A stretch of DNA of 64,000 bases. Source: Bacillus sp. N13C7 (GTDB lineage Bacteria > Bacillota > Bacilli > Bacillales > Bacillaceae). The first letter of the stretch is position 1, and each line of letters begins with the position of its first letter. Positions 54,896 to 64,000 of the stretch are shown piece after piece. Where the stretch lies: contig NZ_JALAMO010000007.1 in assembly GCF_026790065.1 (NCBI RefSeq), forward strand, positions 680,829-744,828, read 5' to 3'. The translations under genes were made by a program, and so were the position numbers. The notes below the pieces were generated by a model, which saw only the letters and a list, made by a program, of their open reading frames with translations, had not been told where the DNA came from and searched no databases.

Positions 54896-56965
54896 ATGGT
54901 GAAACAAGTATGGGATTCAGAACATGCTGCACAGCTGCAAAAAGGCGTAGAGGAATTGGTGTACAGGTCCAATCTGATCGGGTCAGATCGCACTGTCTGC
55001 AACTGGGGTGGCGGGAATACGTCTATGAAAACAACGGAAAAGGATTTCAGAGGGCGTGAAACAGAAGTCATGTGGGTGAAAGGAAGCGGTTCTGATCTGG
55101 CAACAATGAAAGCGCATAACTTTACTGGTTTGAAATTAGGTGACATCCGCCCGCTAATCGAAAGGGATCAGATGTCAGACGAAGAAATGGTAGACTACTT
55201 GTCTCATTGTATGATAGACAGCAAACATCCCCGTCCTTCAATTGAAACGCTGTTACACGCTTTTCTGCCATACAATCATGTTGACCATACCCATCCCGAT
55301 GCGATTATCAGCATTTGCTGCGCTGACAATGGAAAACAAATCGCTGAAGACATATACGGAAACCGGTTTGTATGGGTGCCATATGTACGCCCGGGATTTA
55401 CTTTGTCTAAAATGATCGCTGAAGGCGTAGCGAACAATCCCTATGCCGAGCTTGTGTTAATGGAGAAACATGGCTTAGTCACTTGGGGTGAGACGTCCGA
55501 AGCATGTTATGAAAAAACGATATCCATCATTCAAGAAGCTGAGCGGTATATTAACGATCGGATCAATCAGCATGAGATATTCGGCGGCAAAAGATATCAG
55601 CCCCTGCCGAAAGATCAAAGAAAACAAATCTTGGCAGGCATCATGCCTGTGATCAGAGGAGCTGTAAGCGAAGAAAAGAAAATGATCCTTTCCTATGATG
55701 ATCATGATGACGTCTTGGAATTTGTCAACAGTGCCCAAGCGCCAGCGCTTTCGCAAATCGGTGCAGCATGCCCGGATCACCTTGTTCATACAAAGCGGGT
55801 TCCGCTGTACATTGAGTGGAATCCGGAAACTCAAGATGTGCAGAAGCTGGCGGATCTGATCAAATCAGGAGTCGAGCGTTTTGCATCAGAATATCAGGAT
55901 TATTTTACACGCAATCAGCAGGAAGGGGATCAAATCTTTGAATCAGCCCCGCGGGTGATATTGATTCCTGGCATTGGAATGGTGAATACGGGAAAAAGTT
56001 ATGCCATGTCTAAAGTGAGCGGTGATTTATACCGGAGAGCCATCGCCGTCATGAAAGGGTCAACAGCTCTTGGCCGCTTTGTTTCTTTAAACGAAAATGA
56101 ATCCTATCATGTCGAATATTGGCCGCTAGAATTATATAAGCTCACGCTTGCACCGCCGGAAGCCGAATTTTCCCGTAAAGTAGCGTTGATCACAGGAGGA
56201 GCCGGCGGAATTGGCAGTGCAGCATGCCGCCGCTTTGCAGCGGAAGGGGGTCACGTGATCGCAGCTGACCTGAATATAGAAGGTGCGCAGAAAATTGCCG
56301 GGGAAATAAACGAAGCATACGGAGAAGGACGGGCAATAGCTGTCAAAATGGATGTGACAAAAGAAGACGACGTACTGTCAGCCTTTGAACAAGCGGCGCT
56401 TGCTTACGGAGGCATTGATATCGTTGTCAATAATGCCGGGCTGGCCACATCAAGCCCATTTGACGAAACAAGTCTAAAAGAATGGAATCTTAATATGAAT
56501 GTGTTAGGAACAGGCTATTTTCTTGTGGCCCGTGAAGCATTTAAACAGATGAAACAGCAAAACAGAGGGGGAAGCATGGTCTTTGTCGGATCAAAAAATT
56601 CGGTTTATGCAGGGAAAAACGCCTCTGCCTACAGCTCGGTTAAGGCGCTTGAAACCCATTTGGCAAGATGCATCGCAGCAGAAGGAGGAGAATACGGCAT
56701 TCGGGTCAACTCCGTTTTGCCTGATGCGGTTCTTCAAGGATCAGCAATCTGGGGATCAAGCTGGCGGGAGGAACGAGCCGCGGCGTATGGGATTGAGCCA
56801 GATCAGCTGGAGGAACATTATCGGAAACGCACGGCGTTGCTCGTCAATATTTATCCGCAGGATATTGCAGAAGCCATTGCATTCTTCGCTTCTTCTAAAG
56901 CCGAAAAGACAACAGGCTGCATGCTCACGGTAGACGGCGGCGTCCCTGCTGCTTTCACGCGTTAG
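54896..56965 (+). CDS. rhaEW: RhaEW (YuxG), rhamnulose-1-phosphate aldolase / L-lactaldehyde dehydrogenase
   Basis: 689 residues, a natural fusion. N-terminal half (about 1-410) is a class II aldolase/adducin domain with zinc-ligand histidines in HAFLPYNHVDHTHPDA and a further His in LMEKHGLVTWGE. C-terminal half (about 425-689) is a short-chain dehydrogenase: ALITGGAGGIGSAACRRF, NNAG (VVNNAGLATSS), active-site YSSVKALETH and GCMLTVDGG. It splits rhamnulose-1-phosphate to DHAP and lactaldehyde and oxidises the latter. GGACGGAGG precedes the ATGs at 54893 and 54896. First gene of the rha operon. Confidence 0.95.
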   Translation: MVKQVWDSEHAAQLQKGVEELVYRSNLIGSDRTVCNWGGGNTSMKTTEKDFRGRETEVMWVKGSGSDLATMKAHNFTGLKLGDIRPLIERDQMSDEEMVDYLSHCMIDSKHPRPSIETLLHAFLPYNHVDHTHPDAIISICCADNGKQIAEDIYGNRFVWVPYVRPGFTLSKMIAEGVANNPYAELVLMEKHGLVTWGETSEACYEKTISIIQEAERYINDRINQHEIFGGKRYQPLPKDQRKQILAGIMPVIRGAVSEEKKMILSYDDHDDVLEFVNSAQAPALSQIGAACPDHLVHTKRVPLYIEWNPETQDVQKLADLIKSGVERFASEYQDYFTRNQQEGDQIFESAPRVILIPGIGMVNTGKSYAMSKVSGDLYRRAIAVMKGSTALGRFVSLNENESYHVEYWPLELYKLTLAPPEAEFSRKVALITGGAGGIGSAACRRFAAEGGHVIAADLNIEGAQKIAGEINEAYGEGRAIAVKMDVTKEDDVLSAFEQAALAYGGIDIVVNNAGLATSSPFDETSLKEWNLNMNVLGTGYFLVAREAFKQMKQQNRGGSMVFVGSKNSVYAGKNASAYSSVKALETHLARCIAAEGGEYGIRVNSVLPDAVLQGSAIWGSSWREERAAAYGIEPDQLEEHYRKRTALLVNIYPQDIAEAIAFFASSKAEKTTGCMLTVDGGVPAAFTR

Positions 56966-57023
56966 AAGTATGCTATGATAGAAAAAAATAAGACGGATTA
57001 CCATATGAGGAAGGGCGTTACCA

Positions 57024-57800
57024 ATGCTAGTAGCAGAACGGCAGCAAAAAATAGTGGAATTAGTAAATATGCGTTCAAGTATCCGCGTTTCAGAATTAAG
57101 TGACATATTTTCTGTCACAGAAGAAACCATTCGGCGTGACCTTGAGAAGCTTGAGAAAGAACATAAACTGAGCCGGAGCCACGGGGGAGCGGTCAGTATT
57201 CAGCAGCAGGAATCAGAAGTGCATTTTTCTGAACGGGAAATCACAAATGTCATTGAAAAAAAAGCCATCGCTCACGAAGCGGCCAAATATGTAAAGAGCG
57301 GAGACCGAATTATTCTCGATGCAAGCACCACCGCCTGGTATATGGCGAAAATACTCCCTGATATAGAGCTCACTGTCATAACAAACTCAATGAAGGCAGC
57401 CATTGAACTCAGCAATAAAGAAAACATATCAGTCATTTCAACAGGCGGCATTTTGCTGGCAAAATCATTATCATTTGCCGGCCCATTAGCTGAGCGTTCG
57501 CTTGAGACCTATCATGTCAATAAAACCTTTCTGTCATGTAAAGGATTTGACGTAAACAACGGGATGAGTGACTCAAATGAGTGGCAGGCGCTGCTCAAAA
57601 AACGGATGATTGAAAGGTCTGATCAGACCATTTTGATGGCCGATTCAAGCAAATGGGGGAACCGCGAGTTTTCACATATCGCCTCGCTGCAAGATATCAG
57701 CCGCCTGATTACGGATTCTGGGCTTGATCCGGCATCGGTAAAAGCTCTGGAGAACAAAAAGGTGAAAGTGACAGCTGTTCCCCTTCCGAAGAGAGGGTGA
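57024..57800 (+). CDS. rhaR: RhaR (YulB), DeoR-family repressor of the rhamnose operon
   Basis: 258 residues. N-terminal DeoR helix-turn-helix (ERQQKIVELVNMRSSIRVSE; FSVTEETIRRDLEKLEKE; SRSHGGAV) and C-terminal sugar-phosphate-sensing DeoRC domain (IILDASTTAWYMA; VISTGGIL). The likely inducer is a rhamnose-pathway phosphate such as L-rhamnulose-1-phosphate. AGGAAGGGCG upstream. Second gene of the operon, 58 bases after rhaEW; rhaB follows after 4 bases. Confidence 0.92.
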   Translation: MLVAERQQKIVELVNMRSSIRVSELSDIFSVTEETIRRDLEKLEKEHKLSRSHGGAVSIQQQESEVHFSEREITNVIEKKAIAHEAAKYVKSGDRIILDASTTAWYMAKILPDIELTVITNSMKAAIELSNKENISVISTGGILLAKSLSFAGPLAERSLETYHVNKTFLSCKGFDVNNGMSDSNEWQALLKKRMIERSDQTILMADSSKWGNREFSHIASLQDISRLITDSGLDPASVKALENKKVKVTAVPLPKRG

Positions 57801-57804
57801 AAGA

Positions 57805-59268
57805 ATGATTTATACCGCCATTGATATAGGCGCATCAAGCGGGAGGGTCATGGTTGGTGAACTGAAGGAAGGAAAGCTTGCCATACAAGAGATCCACAGA
57901 TTCGCTAACGGCTTCATTCAAAGAGACGGACATTGCTTTTGGGATATCGATGATTTGTTAAAACAAATCTTGCAAGGGCTGCAAAAGGTGAAATCACTTG
58001 GGTATGAACGATGCACCGTCGGCATTGATACTTGGGCAGTTGATTATGTCTTGGTGGATGAAAAAGGAAATCGTTTGCAGGAAGTGATGTCCTACCGGGA
58101 TAGAAGAACAGAACACACCATGGGCAAACTTGAACAAATCCTGTCAAAGGATACAATCTATCAAAAAACAGGAATACAATTTCAGCGTTTTAACACGATT
58201 TATCAATTGTATGAAGATGACAGAGAGCTGCTGAAGAAAACAGATCGGATTGTAATGGTTCCTGATTATTTAGGCTATTGTTTAACCGGAAAAGCCGTAA
58301 CAGAAATCACAAATGCGTCCACAACACAGCTTTTAAACGTCTCAACCGGACAGTTTGATCATGAATTACTTAAAGCAGTGTCTATTCAAGAACATCAATT
58401 TGCGCCGCTGACTGAGCCAGGGTGTGAGCTCGGCATGCTGAGAAATGATTGGTTCCCGGATTATGATCTGCCGGCTTGCAAAGTGATGACAGTCGCAACG
58501 CATGATACTGCCTCGGCTGTCATCGCAGCGCCAGGCCTCAACGATGGCTGGGCATATATCAGCAGCGGGACTTGGTCGTTAATCGGGGTTGAAAGCAAAA
58601 CACCGATAGTAACTAGTTCGGCTTTAAAAAACAATTATACAAATGAACGCGGCGCAAACAACACCATTCGCTTTCTCAAAAACATTATCGGCATGTGGGT
58701 AATACAAGAGGTAAGAAAGGAACTACAAGGAGATTACTCTTTCCAGCAGCTAGCAGCAGAAGCCCGAAAAACAGCACCATTCCAGCAGTTTATAAACTTA
58801 AATGATGAACGTTTCCTGAATCCGGAAAGCATGATAGAGGAAATACAACATTATTGCAGAGAAACCCGCCAGAAGATTCCCCGCACTGCAGGCGAACTTG
58901 CCTGCTGCATCTACAGCAATTTAGCCATCATCTATGCGATAGCCATCCAAGAGCTGGAAACGATCGCCGGAAAATCGATTCAGCAGCTTCATATCATCGG
59001 CGGCGGAGCCCAAAATGATTTCTTAAATCAATTAACGGCAGACATGAGCGGAAAAGCAGTATACGCAGGGCCCATAGAGGCAACCGCTATCGGAAATGTG
59101 CTGATGCAAATGATTGCTGCCAAAGAAGTCAAAGACATAAAAGAAGCAAGGGAAACCGTCAGAAACTCTTTTCCGATCAAAGTGTTTACACCAAAAGACA
59201 TGGACAGAAGCACGATCATTCAGTCATATTGCCAAGTTGATTTGAAAGCGCTATCTAAAAGATTATGA
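57805..59268 (+). CDS. rhaB: RhaB (YulC), rhamnulokinase
   Basis: 487 residues, FGGY kinase family. N-terminal ATP-site loop AIDIGASSGRVMVGE, substrate region GIDTWAVDYVLVD, and the C-terminal FGGY domain with HIIGGGAQNDFLNQLTADM. Phosphorylates L-rhamnulose at C1. GAGGGTGAAAG ends 4 bases before the ATG and includes the rhaR stop, so translation is coupled. Confidence 0.94.
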   Translation: MIYTAIDIGASSGRVMVGELKEGKLAIQEIHRFANGFIQRDGHCFWDIDDLLKQILQGLQKVKSLGYERCTVGIDTWAVDYVLVDEKGNRLQEVMSYRDRRTEHTMGKLEQILSKDTIYQKTGIQFQRFNTIYQLYEDDRELLKKTDRIVMVPDYLGYCLTGKAVTEITNASTTQLLNVSTGQFDHELLKAVSIQEHQFAPLTEPGCELGMLRNDWFPDYDLPACKVMTVATHDTASAVIAAPGLNDGWAYISSGTWSLIGVESKTPIVTSSALKNNYTNERGANNTIRFLKNIIGMWVIQEVRKELQGDYSFQQLAAEARKTAPFQQFINLNDERFLNPESMIEEIQHYCRETRQKIPRTAGELACCIYSNLAIIYAIAIQELETIAGKSIQQLHIIGGGAQNDFLNQLTADMSGKAVYAGPIEATAIGNVLMQMIAAKEVKDIKEARETVRNSFPIKVFTPKDMDRSTIIQSYCQVDLKALSKRL

Positions 59269-59279
59269 GGTGATCAGGT

Positions 59280-59594
59280 TTGATAAGAAAAGCCAGTATC
59301 ATGTTTGTCCATCAAGACAAATACGATGAATACAAACAGCGGCATGATGACATTTGGCCTGAAATGGCAGAAGCACTCAAAGCTCATGGAGCGCACCATT
59401 ATTCCATTTTTTTAGATGAAGAAACAGGCCGGTTATTTGCTTACTTAGAAATAGAGGACGAAGAGAAGTGGAGAAGGATGGCGGCCACAGAAATTTGCCG
59501 GAGATGGTGGAAATCAATGTCGCCATTAATGAAAACAAATCCGGATTTCAGCCCTGTTTCTATAGATCTAAAGGAAGTTTTTTATTTGGATTAA
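59280..59594 (+). CDS. rhaM: RhaM (YulD), L-rhamnose mutarotase
   Basis: 104 residues, a ferredoxin-like fold of family PF05336. Catalytic-region RHDDIWPEM with the conserved His, [17 protein letters not shown] and the tail [17 protein letters not shown] are typical. Interconverts alpha and beta rhamnose for the isomerase. Start TTG 59280 with GAGGTGATC that contains the end of rhaB. Confidence 0.93.
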   Translation: MIRKASIMFVHQDKYDEYKQRHDDIWPEMAEALKAHGAHHYSIFLDEETGRLFAYLEIEDEEKWRRMAATEICRRWWKSMSPLMKTNPDFSPVSIDLKEVFYLD

Positions 59595-59619
59595 AAAACT
59601 GAAAAAGGGAGAGAGCCAT

Positions 59620-60885
59620 ATGACCAATTATGACAGTGCAAAACAGGCCTATGAAAAATGGGGAGTTGATGTGGAAGAGGCACTTCGGCAATTAGAGCAA
59701 GTGCCCATTTCAATCCATTGCTGGCAGGGGGACGACATTGAAGGGTTTGAGGTAAACAAGGGTGAGCTTTCAGGCGGAATTGACGTAACCGGCAATTATC
59801 CCGGCAAAGCACAAACCCCTGATGAATTAAGAAGTGATTTGGAGAAGGCTCTTTCTCTCATTCCTGGAAAGCACCGCGTAAACCTGCATGCGATATATGC
59901 AGAAACAAACGGGGAAGCGATAGAACGAGACGAATTGAAGCCGCAGCATTTTGAAAACTGGGTGAAATGGGCGAAAGATCTCGGTCTCGGTTTAGATTTT
60001 AATCCCACCTTGTTTTCGCATGAGAAAGCGGCAGACGGACTCACCCTTTCACACCCCGATCCGAACATCAGGGAATTTTGGATCAGGCATTGCATCGCGT
60101 GCCGCCGTATTGGAGAATATTTCGGGAAAGAATTAGGCACCCCCTGCTTGACGAATATTTGGATTCCCGACGGCTATAAGGATATTCCGAGTGACAGGCT
60201 GACACCGCGTAAAAAGTTAAAAGAATCACTGGATCGGATCTTCGCGGAGGAGATCAGTGAACAACACAATCTTGATTCGGTCGAGAGCAAGCTGTTCGGG
60301 CTTGGTTCCGAGTCATATGTTGTCGGCTCTCATGAATTTTATTTAGCTTATGCTTTGACGAATCATAAGCTTTGTTTACTTGATACAGGCCATTTCCATC
60401 CGACTGAAACGGTATCAAACAAAATCTCGTCTATGCTGCTTTACACAGACAAACTCGCCCTGCATGTATCCCGTCCCGTTCGCTGGGATAGCGACCATGT
60501 TGTGGTTCTGGATGATGAACTGAGGGAAATCGCGCTTGAAATTGTCCGCAATCAGGCTCTCGAGAAGGTTGCCATCGGCCTCGATTTTTTTGATGCCAGC
60601 ATTAACCGTGTTGCCGCTTGGACCATCGGGACGAGAAATATGATCAAAGCTATATTATATGCCTTGCTTCTCCCGAACGGCTATTTAAAACAATTGCAGG
60701 AAGAGGGCCGTTATACAGAAAGGCTGGCCCTTATGGAGGAATTCAAAACATATCCGTTCGGTGCCATCTGGGATTCCTACTGTGAGCAACAGGGCGTGCC
60801 GGTAAAGGAGGCATGGCTTCATGACATAAAAGAATATGAACAAAAGGTGCTTTTAAAAAGGAGGGCATCTACTCCGATTGTCTAA
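59620..60885 (+). CDS. rhaA: RhaA (YulE), L-rhamnose isomerase
   Basis: 421 residues, family PF06134. [15 protein letters not shown] near the N-terminus, [43 protein letters not shown] and [17 protein letters not shown] hold the metal-ligand Glu, Asp and His positions of the family; [16 protein letters not shown] follows. Converts L-rhamnose to L-rhamnulose with Mn2+. AAAGGGAGAGAG before ATG. Last gene of the operon. Confidence 0.95.
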   Translation: MTNYDSAKQAYEKWGVDVEEALRQLEQVPISIHCWQGDDIEGFEVNKGELSGGIDVTGNYPGKAQTPDELRSDLEKALSLIPGKHRVNLHAIYAETNGEAIERDELKPQHFENWVKWAKDLGLGLDFNPTLFSHEKAADGLTLSHPDPNIREFWIRHCIACRRIGEYFGKELGTPCLTNIWIPDGYKDIPSDRLTPRKKLKESLDRIFAEEISEQHNLDSVESKLFGLGSESYVVGSHEFYLAYALTNHKLCLLDTGHFHPTETVSNKISSMLLYTDKLALHVSRPVRWDSDHVVVLDDELREIALEIVRNQALEKVAIGLDFFDASINRVAAWTIGTRNMIKAILYALLLPNGYLKQLQEEGRYTERLALMEEFKTYPFGAIWDSYCEQQGVPVKEAWLHDIKEYEQKVLLKRRASTPIV

Positions 60886-60888
60886 TAA

Positions 60889-60927
60889 AAAAATCCGCCG
60901 CGGCATATGCACGCGGCAGATTTTTTT
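60889..60927. terminator. Bidirectional terminator between rhaA and yulF
   Basis: AAATCCGCCGCG (60891-60902) / CGCGGCAGATTT (60912-60923), one mismatch, A run left and T run right. Confidence 0.85.
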
Positions 60928-61912
60928 AGGCTTGATCAGCAGGGTACACAATTCCCATTTGCTTTCTTGCTTCTTCCATGATTTTGGCGGTGATCAAAGA
61001 CCGTTCAAACGTATTTTCTTCAGATTCCTGCTTATTCTCTTTTATGAGCGTGACAAATTCTTCTGCTTCATAGAACATCGCCGGTTTAGGGTCGGGAATC
61101 GAAATGTTCTCCAGACGGCCGTCACGATAGCGGATTTCTACACGTTCAGGCCGGTGAATCGTATCGATCACAATCGTTCCGTCTTCACCTTGAATTTCCG
61201 CCGGGGCATAGGAAGTAGAGATTTTAGAATGCATTAGAACGGCTTCGAACCCGTCGTAAGACAGAATGACGGTTCCTTCTCCATCCACTCCGGAAGATAA
61301 TGCATATCCGTTCGCCTTTACATCCCGCGGCTCACCAAACAGCACGACAGCAGGATAAATACAATAGACGCCGATATCCATTAATGACCCATTGGAAAGC
61401 TCAGGCTGAAATGCATTCAAGACGGTTCCGTTTCTGAACGCATCATACCGTGAGGAGTACTGGCAGTAGCTTGCGGTAAATCTGCGGACAGTGCCGATTT
61501 TATGTAAGTGGTTTTTCAGCTCTTTGAAATTCGGCAGGAAAGTGGACTTCATTGCTTCCATCAGGACAACGCCGTTTTCCTTAGCCGCTGAAATCATCTC
61601 CTTTGTTTCTTTTGCATTCGAAGCAAACGGCTTCTCGCAAAGCACATGCTTGCCATGGTTCATAAAGAGAACAGCTTGTTCCTTGTGCAAGGCATTCGGG
61701 CTGGCTATGTATACGGCATCAAAGCAGTCGCTTGCCGCCATTTCCTGAAGGTTTGTGAAGGTGTGCTCAGCTCCGTGTTTAGCGGCAAACTCAGCAGCGC
61801 GTTCAGCTGATCTTGAATAAACAGCTGTCAGCTGAAAATCTTTGATTTCCCCTGCTGACTCAAGAAAGCGCTCTGTAATCCAGTTGGTTCCTATAATCGC
61901 AAATCGTATCAC
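60926..61912 (-). CDS. yulF: YulF, Gfo/Idh/MocA-family oxidoreductase
   Basis: 328 residues. N-terminal Rossmann domain begins FAIIGTNWITERFLESA (a variant of GxGxxG), then the family signature VLCEKPFASNAKETKEM with the catalytic Lys of EKP, and a C-terminal alpha/beta domain with DIGVYCIYPAVVLFGEP. NAD(P)-dependent; the substrate (likely a sugar or inositol-like compound) is unknown. Convergent with the rha operon and divergent from yubA, so not clearly part of rhamnose metabolism. Confidence 0.85.
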   Translation of the reverse strand: MIRFAIIGTNWITERFLESAGEIKDFQLTAVYSRSAERAAEFAAKHGAEHTFTNLQEMAASDCFDAVYIASPNALHKEQAVLFMNHGKHVLCEKPFASNAKETKEMISAAKENGVVLMEAMKSTFLPNFKELKNHLHKIGTVRRFTASYCQYSSRYDAFRNGTVLNAFQPELSNGSLMDIGVYCIYPAVVLFGEPRDVKANGYALSSGVDGEGTVILSYDGFEAVLMHSKISTSYAPAEIQGEDGTIVIDTIHRPERVEIRYRDGRLENISIPDPKPAMFYEAEEFVTLIKENKQESEENTFERSLITAKIMEEARKQMGIVYPADQA

Positions 61913-62092
61913 GTTTATCGCTCCTTTTGTATGATATAGCTAAATTATAGCTTAAAAAGAAGAAAAGCACATGATAGATCAAATCACATATATAGAGCAA
62001 GGAAGTTTTTCCAGCAATTAGCGGTTATTATTTTTCATTATAGGGACGATAGTGTACAATTTAATTAAACTAAGTATGACGGAGGAACGATA

Positions 62093-63259
62093 GTGGAGAC
62101 GTTGCAAACATGGAGCGGCAGATTCAAGCGATTCTTCTTGGACAATAAGTTTGTATTATTTTTGCTTGTGCTGCTGTTGATTGGTTTAAATATTCTTGTT
62201 TTTACAAAAACATCATTCATTTTCACCCCGATTATTGTTCTGCTCAAAACGATTTCATTGCCGATCATTTTAACAGGCATAGTGTTCTATCTGTTAAACC
62301 CAGTCGTCGATTTTCTTGAGAGAAGAAGAATCAGAAGAATCTATTCTATTTTGCTGTTATATCTATTGATTATCGGGCTGATCACGATTACGATCGTGTC
62401 CATCATCCCCTTTTTAAAAGAACAAATTATGAGTTTGATCGATAACATCCCAAGGTATGTGGATATCGTTGAAAATCAAACAAAACAGCTGATCGGCAGC
62501 AACTTTGTCAATCAGACCCAGCAAACGATGAACATCAATATATCTGATCTCGCAACAAAGGTTTCAGATCAGGCGGCGACGATTGTGAACAGCACCTTTA
62601 CCGGCGTTGGAAATTTTATCGGCGCGTTGACTGAGATTATCATTTCGATCGTCACGGTTCCGTTTATTCTTTTTTATTTGCTGAAAGATGGAAAAAAATT
62701 GCCGGTTTACATACTGAAGTTTGTGCCGACGCGATTGAAGGAACAGACATACACAGTCTTAAGTGAAATGAATCATCGATTGAGCTCTTATATCAGGGGC
62801 CAAATCATTGTCAGCTTTTGTATCGGGTTTTTGCTGTTTATCGGTTATTTGATTATCGGACTGGATTATGCCTCATTGCTAGCCATCATTGCGGCTTGTA
62901 CAAGCATCGTTCCGTATTTAGGGCCGACGATTGCCATTACGCCAGCGATTATCATCGCCATAGTGACATCGCCGCTCATGCTGCTTAAGCTGGTCATTGT
63001 ATGGACAATCGTGCAGCTGATTGAAGGGAAACTGATTTCTCCGCAAATTATGGGGAAAAACCTTCACATCCATCCAATTACGATTATTTTTCTGCTGTTA
63101 ACAGCCGGCAAGTTGTTTGGTGTTGTTGGAATTATTCTGGCCATTCCGGGCTATGCAGTTGCCAAAGTCATTACGACACATTTATTTGACTGGTTTAAAA
63201 TGCAGTCACATTTATACGATGAAGAAAAAAATGAAAATACGTCAGGTCATAAAGTGTGA
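62093..63259 (+). CDS. yubA: YubA, AI-2E/UPF0118-type membrane transporter
   Basis: 388 residues, PF01594. About eight membrane helices in the family pattern: two near the N-terminus, a polar stretch (about 110-170), then a block ending [18 protein letters not shown] and [17 protein letters not shown], the family signature (PQIMG...HP). Some members act as Na+/H+ antiporters. GTG 62093 after GGAGGAACGATA. Single gene, divergent from yulF. Confidence 0.85.
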   Translation: METLQTWSGRFKRFFLDNKFVLFLLVLLLIGLNILVFTKTSFIFTPIIVLLKTISLPIILTGIVFYLLNPVVDFLERRRIRRIYSILLLYLLIIGLITITIVSIIPFLKEQIMSLIDNIPRYVDIVENQTKQLIGSNFVNQTQQTMNINISDLATKVSDQAATIVNSTFTGVGNFIGALTEIIISIVTVPFILFYLLKDGKKLPVYILKFVPTRLKEQTYTVLSEMNHRLSSYIRGQIIVSFCIGFLLFIGYLIIGLDYASLLAIIAACTSIVPYLGPTIAITPAIIIAIVTSPLMLLKLVIVWTIVQLIEGKLISPQIMGKNLHIHPITIIFLLLTAGKLFGVVGIILAIPGYAVAKVITTHLFDWFKMQSHLYDEEKNENTSGHKV

Positions 63260-63280
63260 TTTTCGTTTATAGTTATATAA

Positions 63281-63312
63281 GACGGGCTTTCCATTTATGG
63301 AAAGCTCCCGTC
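63281..63312 (+). other. Hairpin between yubA and uppP
   Basis: GACGGG-CTTTCCAT (63281-63294) / ATGGAAAG-CT-CCCGTC (63297-63312), near-perfect but without a T run. It may be the yubA terminator or part of the uppP leader. Confidence 0.5.
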
Positions 63313-63350
63313 ATGTAAAAAATAAATGTCTAATGGGGAGAATTAAAATC

Positions 63351-64000
63351 ATGACTCTATGGGAATTGTTTGTAGCTGCCATTTTAGGAATCGTAGAAGG
63401 ATTAACAGAGTACGCGCCGGTTTCTTCGACAGGACATATGATCATAGTAGACGATATCTGGCTGAAATCAAACAATCTGATGTCAGAAGAAGCTGCCAAT
63501 TCATTCAAAGTGGTTATTCAGCTAGGTTCCATTTTAGCAGTAGCGATCGTTTTTAAAGACAGAATTTTGAATTTGCTCGGTCTGAAAAAGAATATTACAA
63601 GCGACCAGGAACAGGGACATAAATTAAGCATTGCGCAAATTGCCGTCGGGCTCGTGCCTGCAGCTGTTCTCGGCTTTTTGTTTGAGGATTACATTGATGA
63701 ATATTTATTTTCCGTTAAAACTGTGGCCTTCGGTTTAATCGCTGGGGCAGTCCTGATGCTGTTTGCTGATTGGGTAAATAAACGGAAATCAGCAACAGAC
63801 ACCCTCGACCGCATTTCCTATAAGCAGGCGATAGGGGTCGGTTTATTCCAATGTCTCGCCCTTTGGCCAGGTTTCTCGCGCTCCGGTTCAACGATTTCCG
63901 GGGGCGTTATTCTCGGATTAAACCACCGAGCGGCAGCCGACTTTACGTTTATTATGGCGATGCCGATCATGATGGGAGCCAGCTTTTTAAGCCTCGTGAA
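63351..64000 (+). CDS. uppP: UppP (YubB, BacA), undecaprenyl-diphosphate phosphatase; 3' part outside window
   Basis: 216 codons are visible from ATG 63351 (AATGGGGAG upstream) to the window edge, of about 276 for the family. Membrane protein of PF02673 with both signatures: GIVEGLTEYAPVSSTGH near the N-terminus (Glu and His of the active site) and LWPGFSRSGSTISGG around residue 170 (the SRSG phosphate loop). It recycles the lipid carrier of cell-wall synthesis and gives bacitracin resistance. The frame is open to the edge. Confidence 0.95.
   Translation, partial: MTLWELFVAAILGIVEGLTEYAPVSSTGHMIIVDDIWLKSNNLMSEEAANSFKVVIQLGSILAVAIVFKDRILNLLGLKKNITSDQEQGHKLSIAQIAVGLVPAAVLGFLFEDYIDEYLFSVKTVAFGLIAGAVLMLFADWVNKRKSATDTLDRISYKQAIGVGLFQCLALWPGFSRSGSTISGGVILGLNHRAAADFTFIMAMPIMMGASFLSLV

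Overview
The window is a stretch of chromosome from a member of the Bacillus subtilis species group. Gene order and protein sequences follow the B. subtilis 168 map from pdeH (yuxH), degQ and comQXPA through mrp, maeN, nup, malKR, pbpD, kinB, alaT, pgi, mstX-yugO and the mcp/tlp cluster to the rha operon and yubAB (uppP), but remembered 168 proteins differ at scattered positions and comQXP is a clearly different pherotype. It is therefore a related strain or subspecies, not 168 itself. There is no rRNA, tRNA, prophage, insertion sequence or CRISPR array.

Layout. 1-5585: end of pdeH, yuzC, then the competence quorum-sensing block degQ-comQ-comX-comP-comA. 5605-18460: yuxO, the seven-gene mrp Na+/H+ antiporter operon (minus strand), yufS, the malate carrier maeN and the nupNOPQ guanosine ABC transporter. 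18931-25796: malKR two-component system (controls maeN), yufK, pbpD-yuxK, yuxJ. 26008-30854: sporulation-signalling genes kapD, kapB, kinB, then patB, yugE, yugF. 31004-38695: alaR-alaT, yugI, yuzA, two tandem iron alcohol dehydrogenases (yugJ, yugK), pgi, yugM, yugN. 38692-44677: yugO potassium channel with mstX, a small membrane protein, yugP, yugS, yugT, yugU. 44690-45205: a decayed nitronate monooxygenase gene. 45230-54762: a small gene, spore transglutaminase tgl, and four tandem chemoreceptors each with a sigma-D-like promoter. 54896-60885: complete L-rhamnose catabolic operon rhaEW-rhaR-rhaB-rhaM-rhaA, followed by yulF, yubA and the start of uppP.

How the parts work together. ComQ prenylates ComX, ComP senses it and ComA responds; a ComA-box-like site lies upstream of degQ. 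MalK/MalR sense malate for the nearby maeN. KinB with KapB (and KapD) feeds the sporulation phosphorelay. AlaR and AlaT form a regulator-enzyme pair for alanine. RhaR with a CcpA cre site governs rhamnose use: RhaM and RhaA convert the sugar to rhamnulose, RhaB phosphorylates it, and RhaEW cleaves the phosphate and oxidises lactaldehyde.

Most interesting spots: a ComX pre-pheromone with 19 residues after its only tryptophan; an mstX whose N-terminal extension is split off as a 22-codon leader ending in TGATG; a terminator-type hairpin sitting between a strong Shine-Dalgarno and the TTG start of yugS; the nitronate monooxygenase relic; paired 13-bp direct repeats 21 bp apart at the rha promoter; a dyad at the alaR start site; and yuxJ, which seems to start at a non-standard codon.
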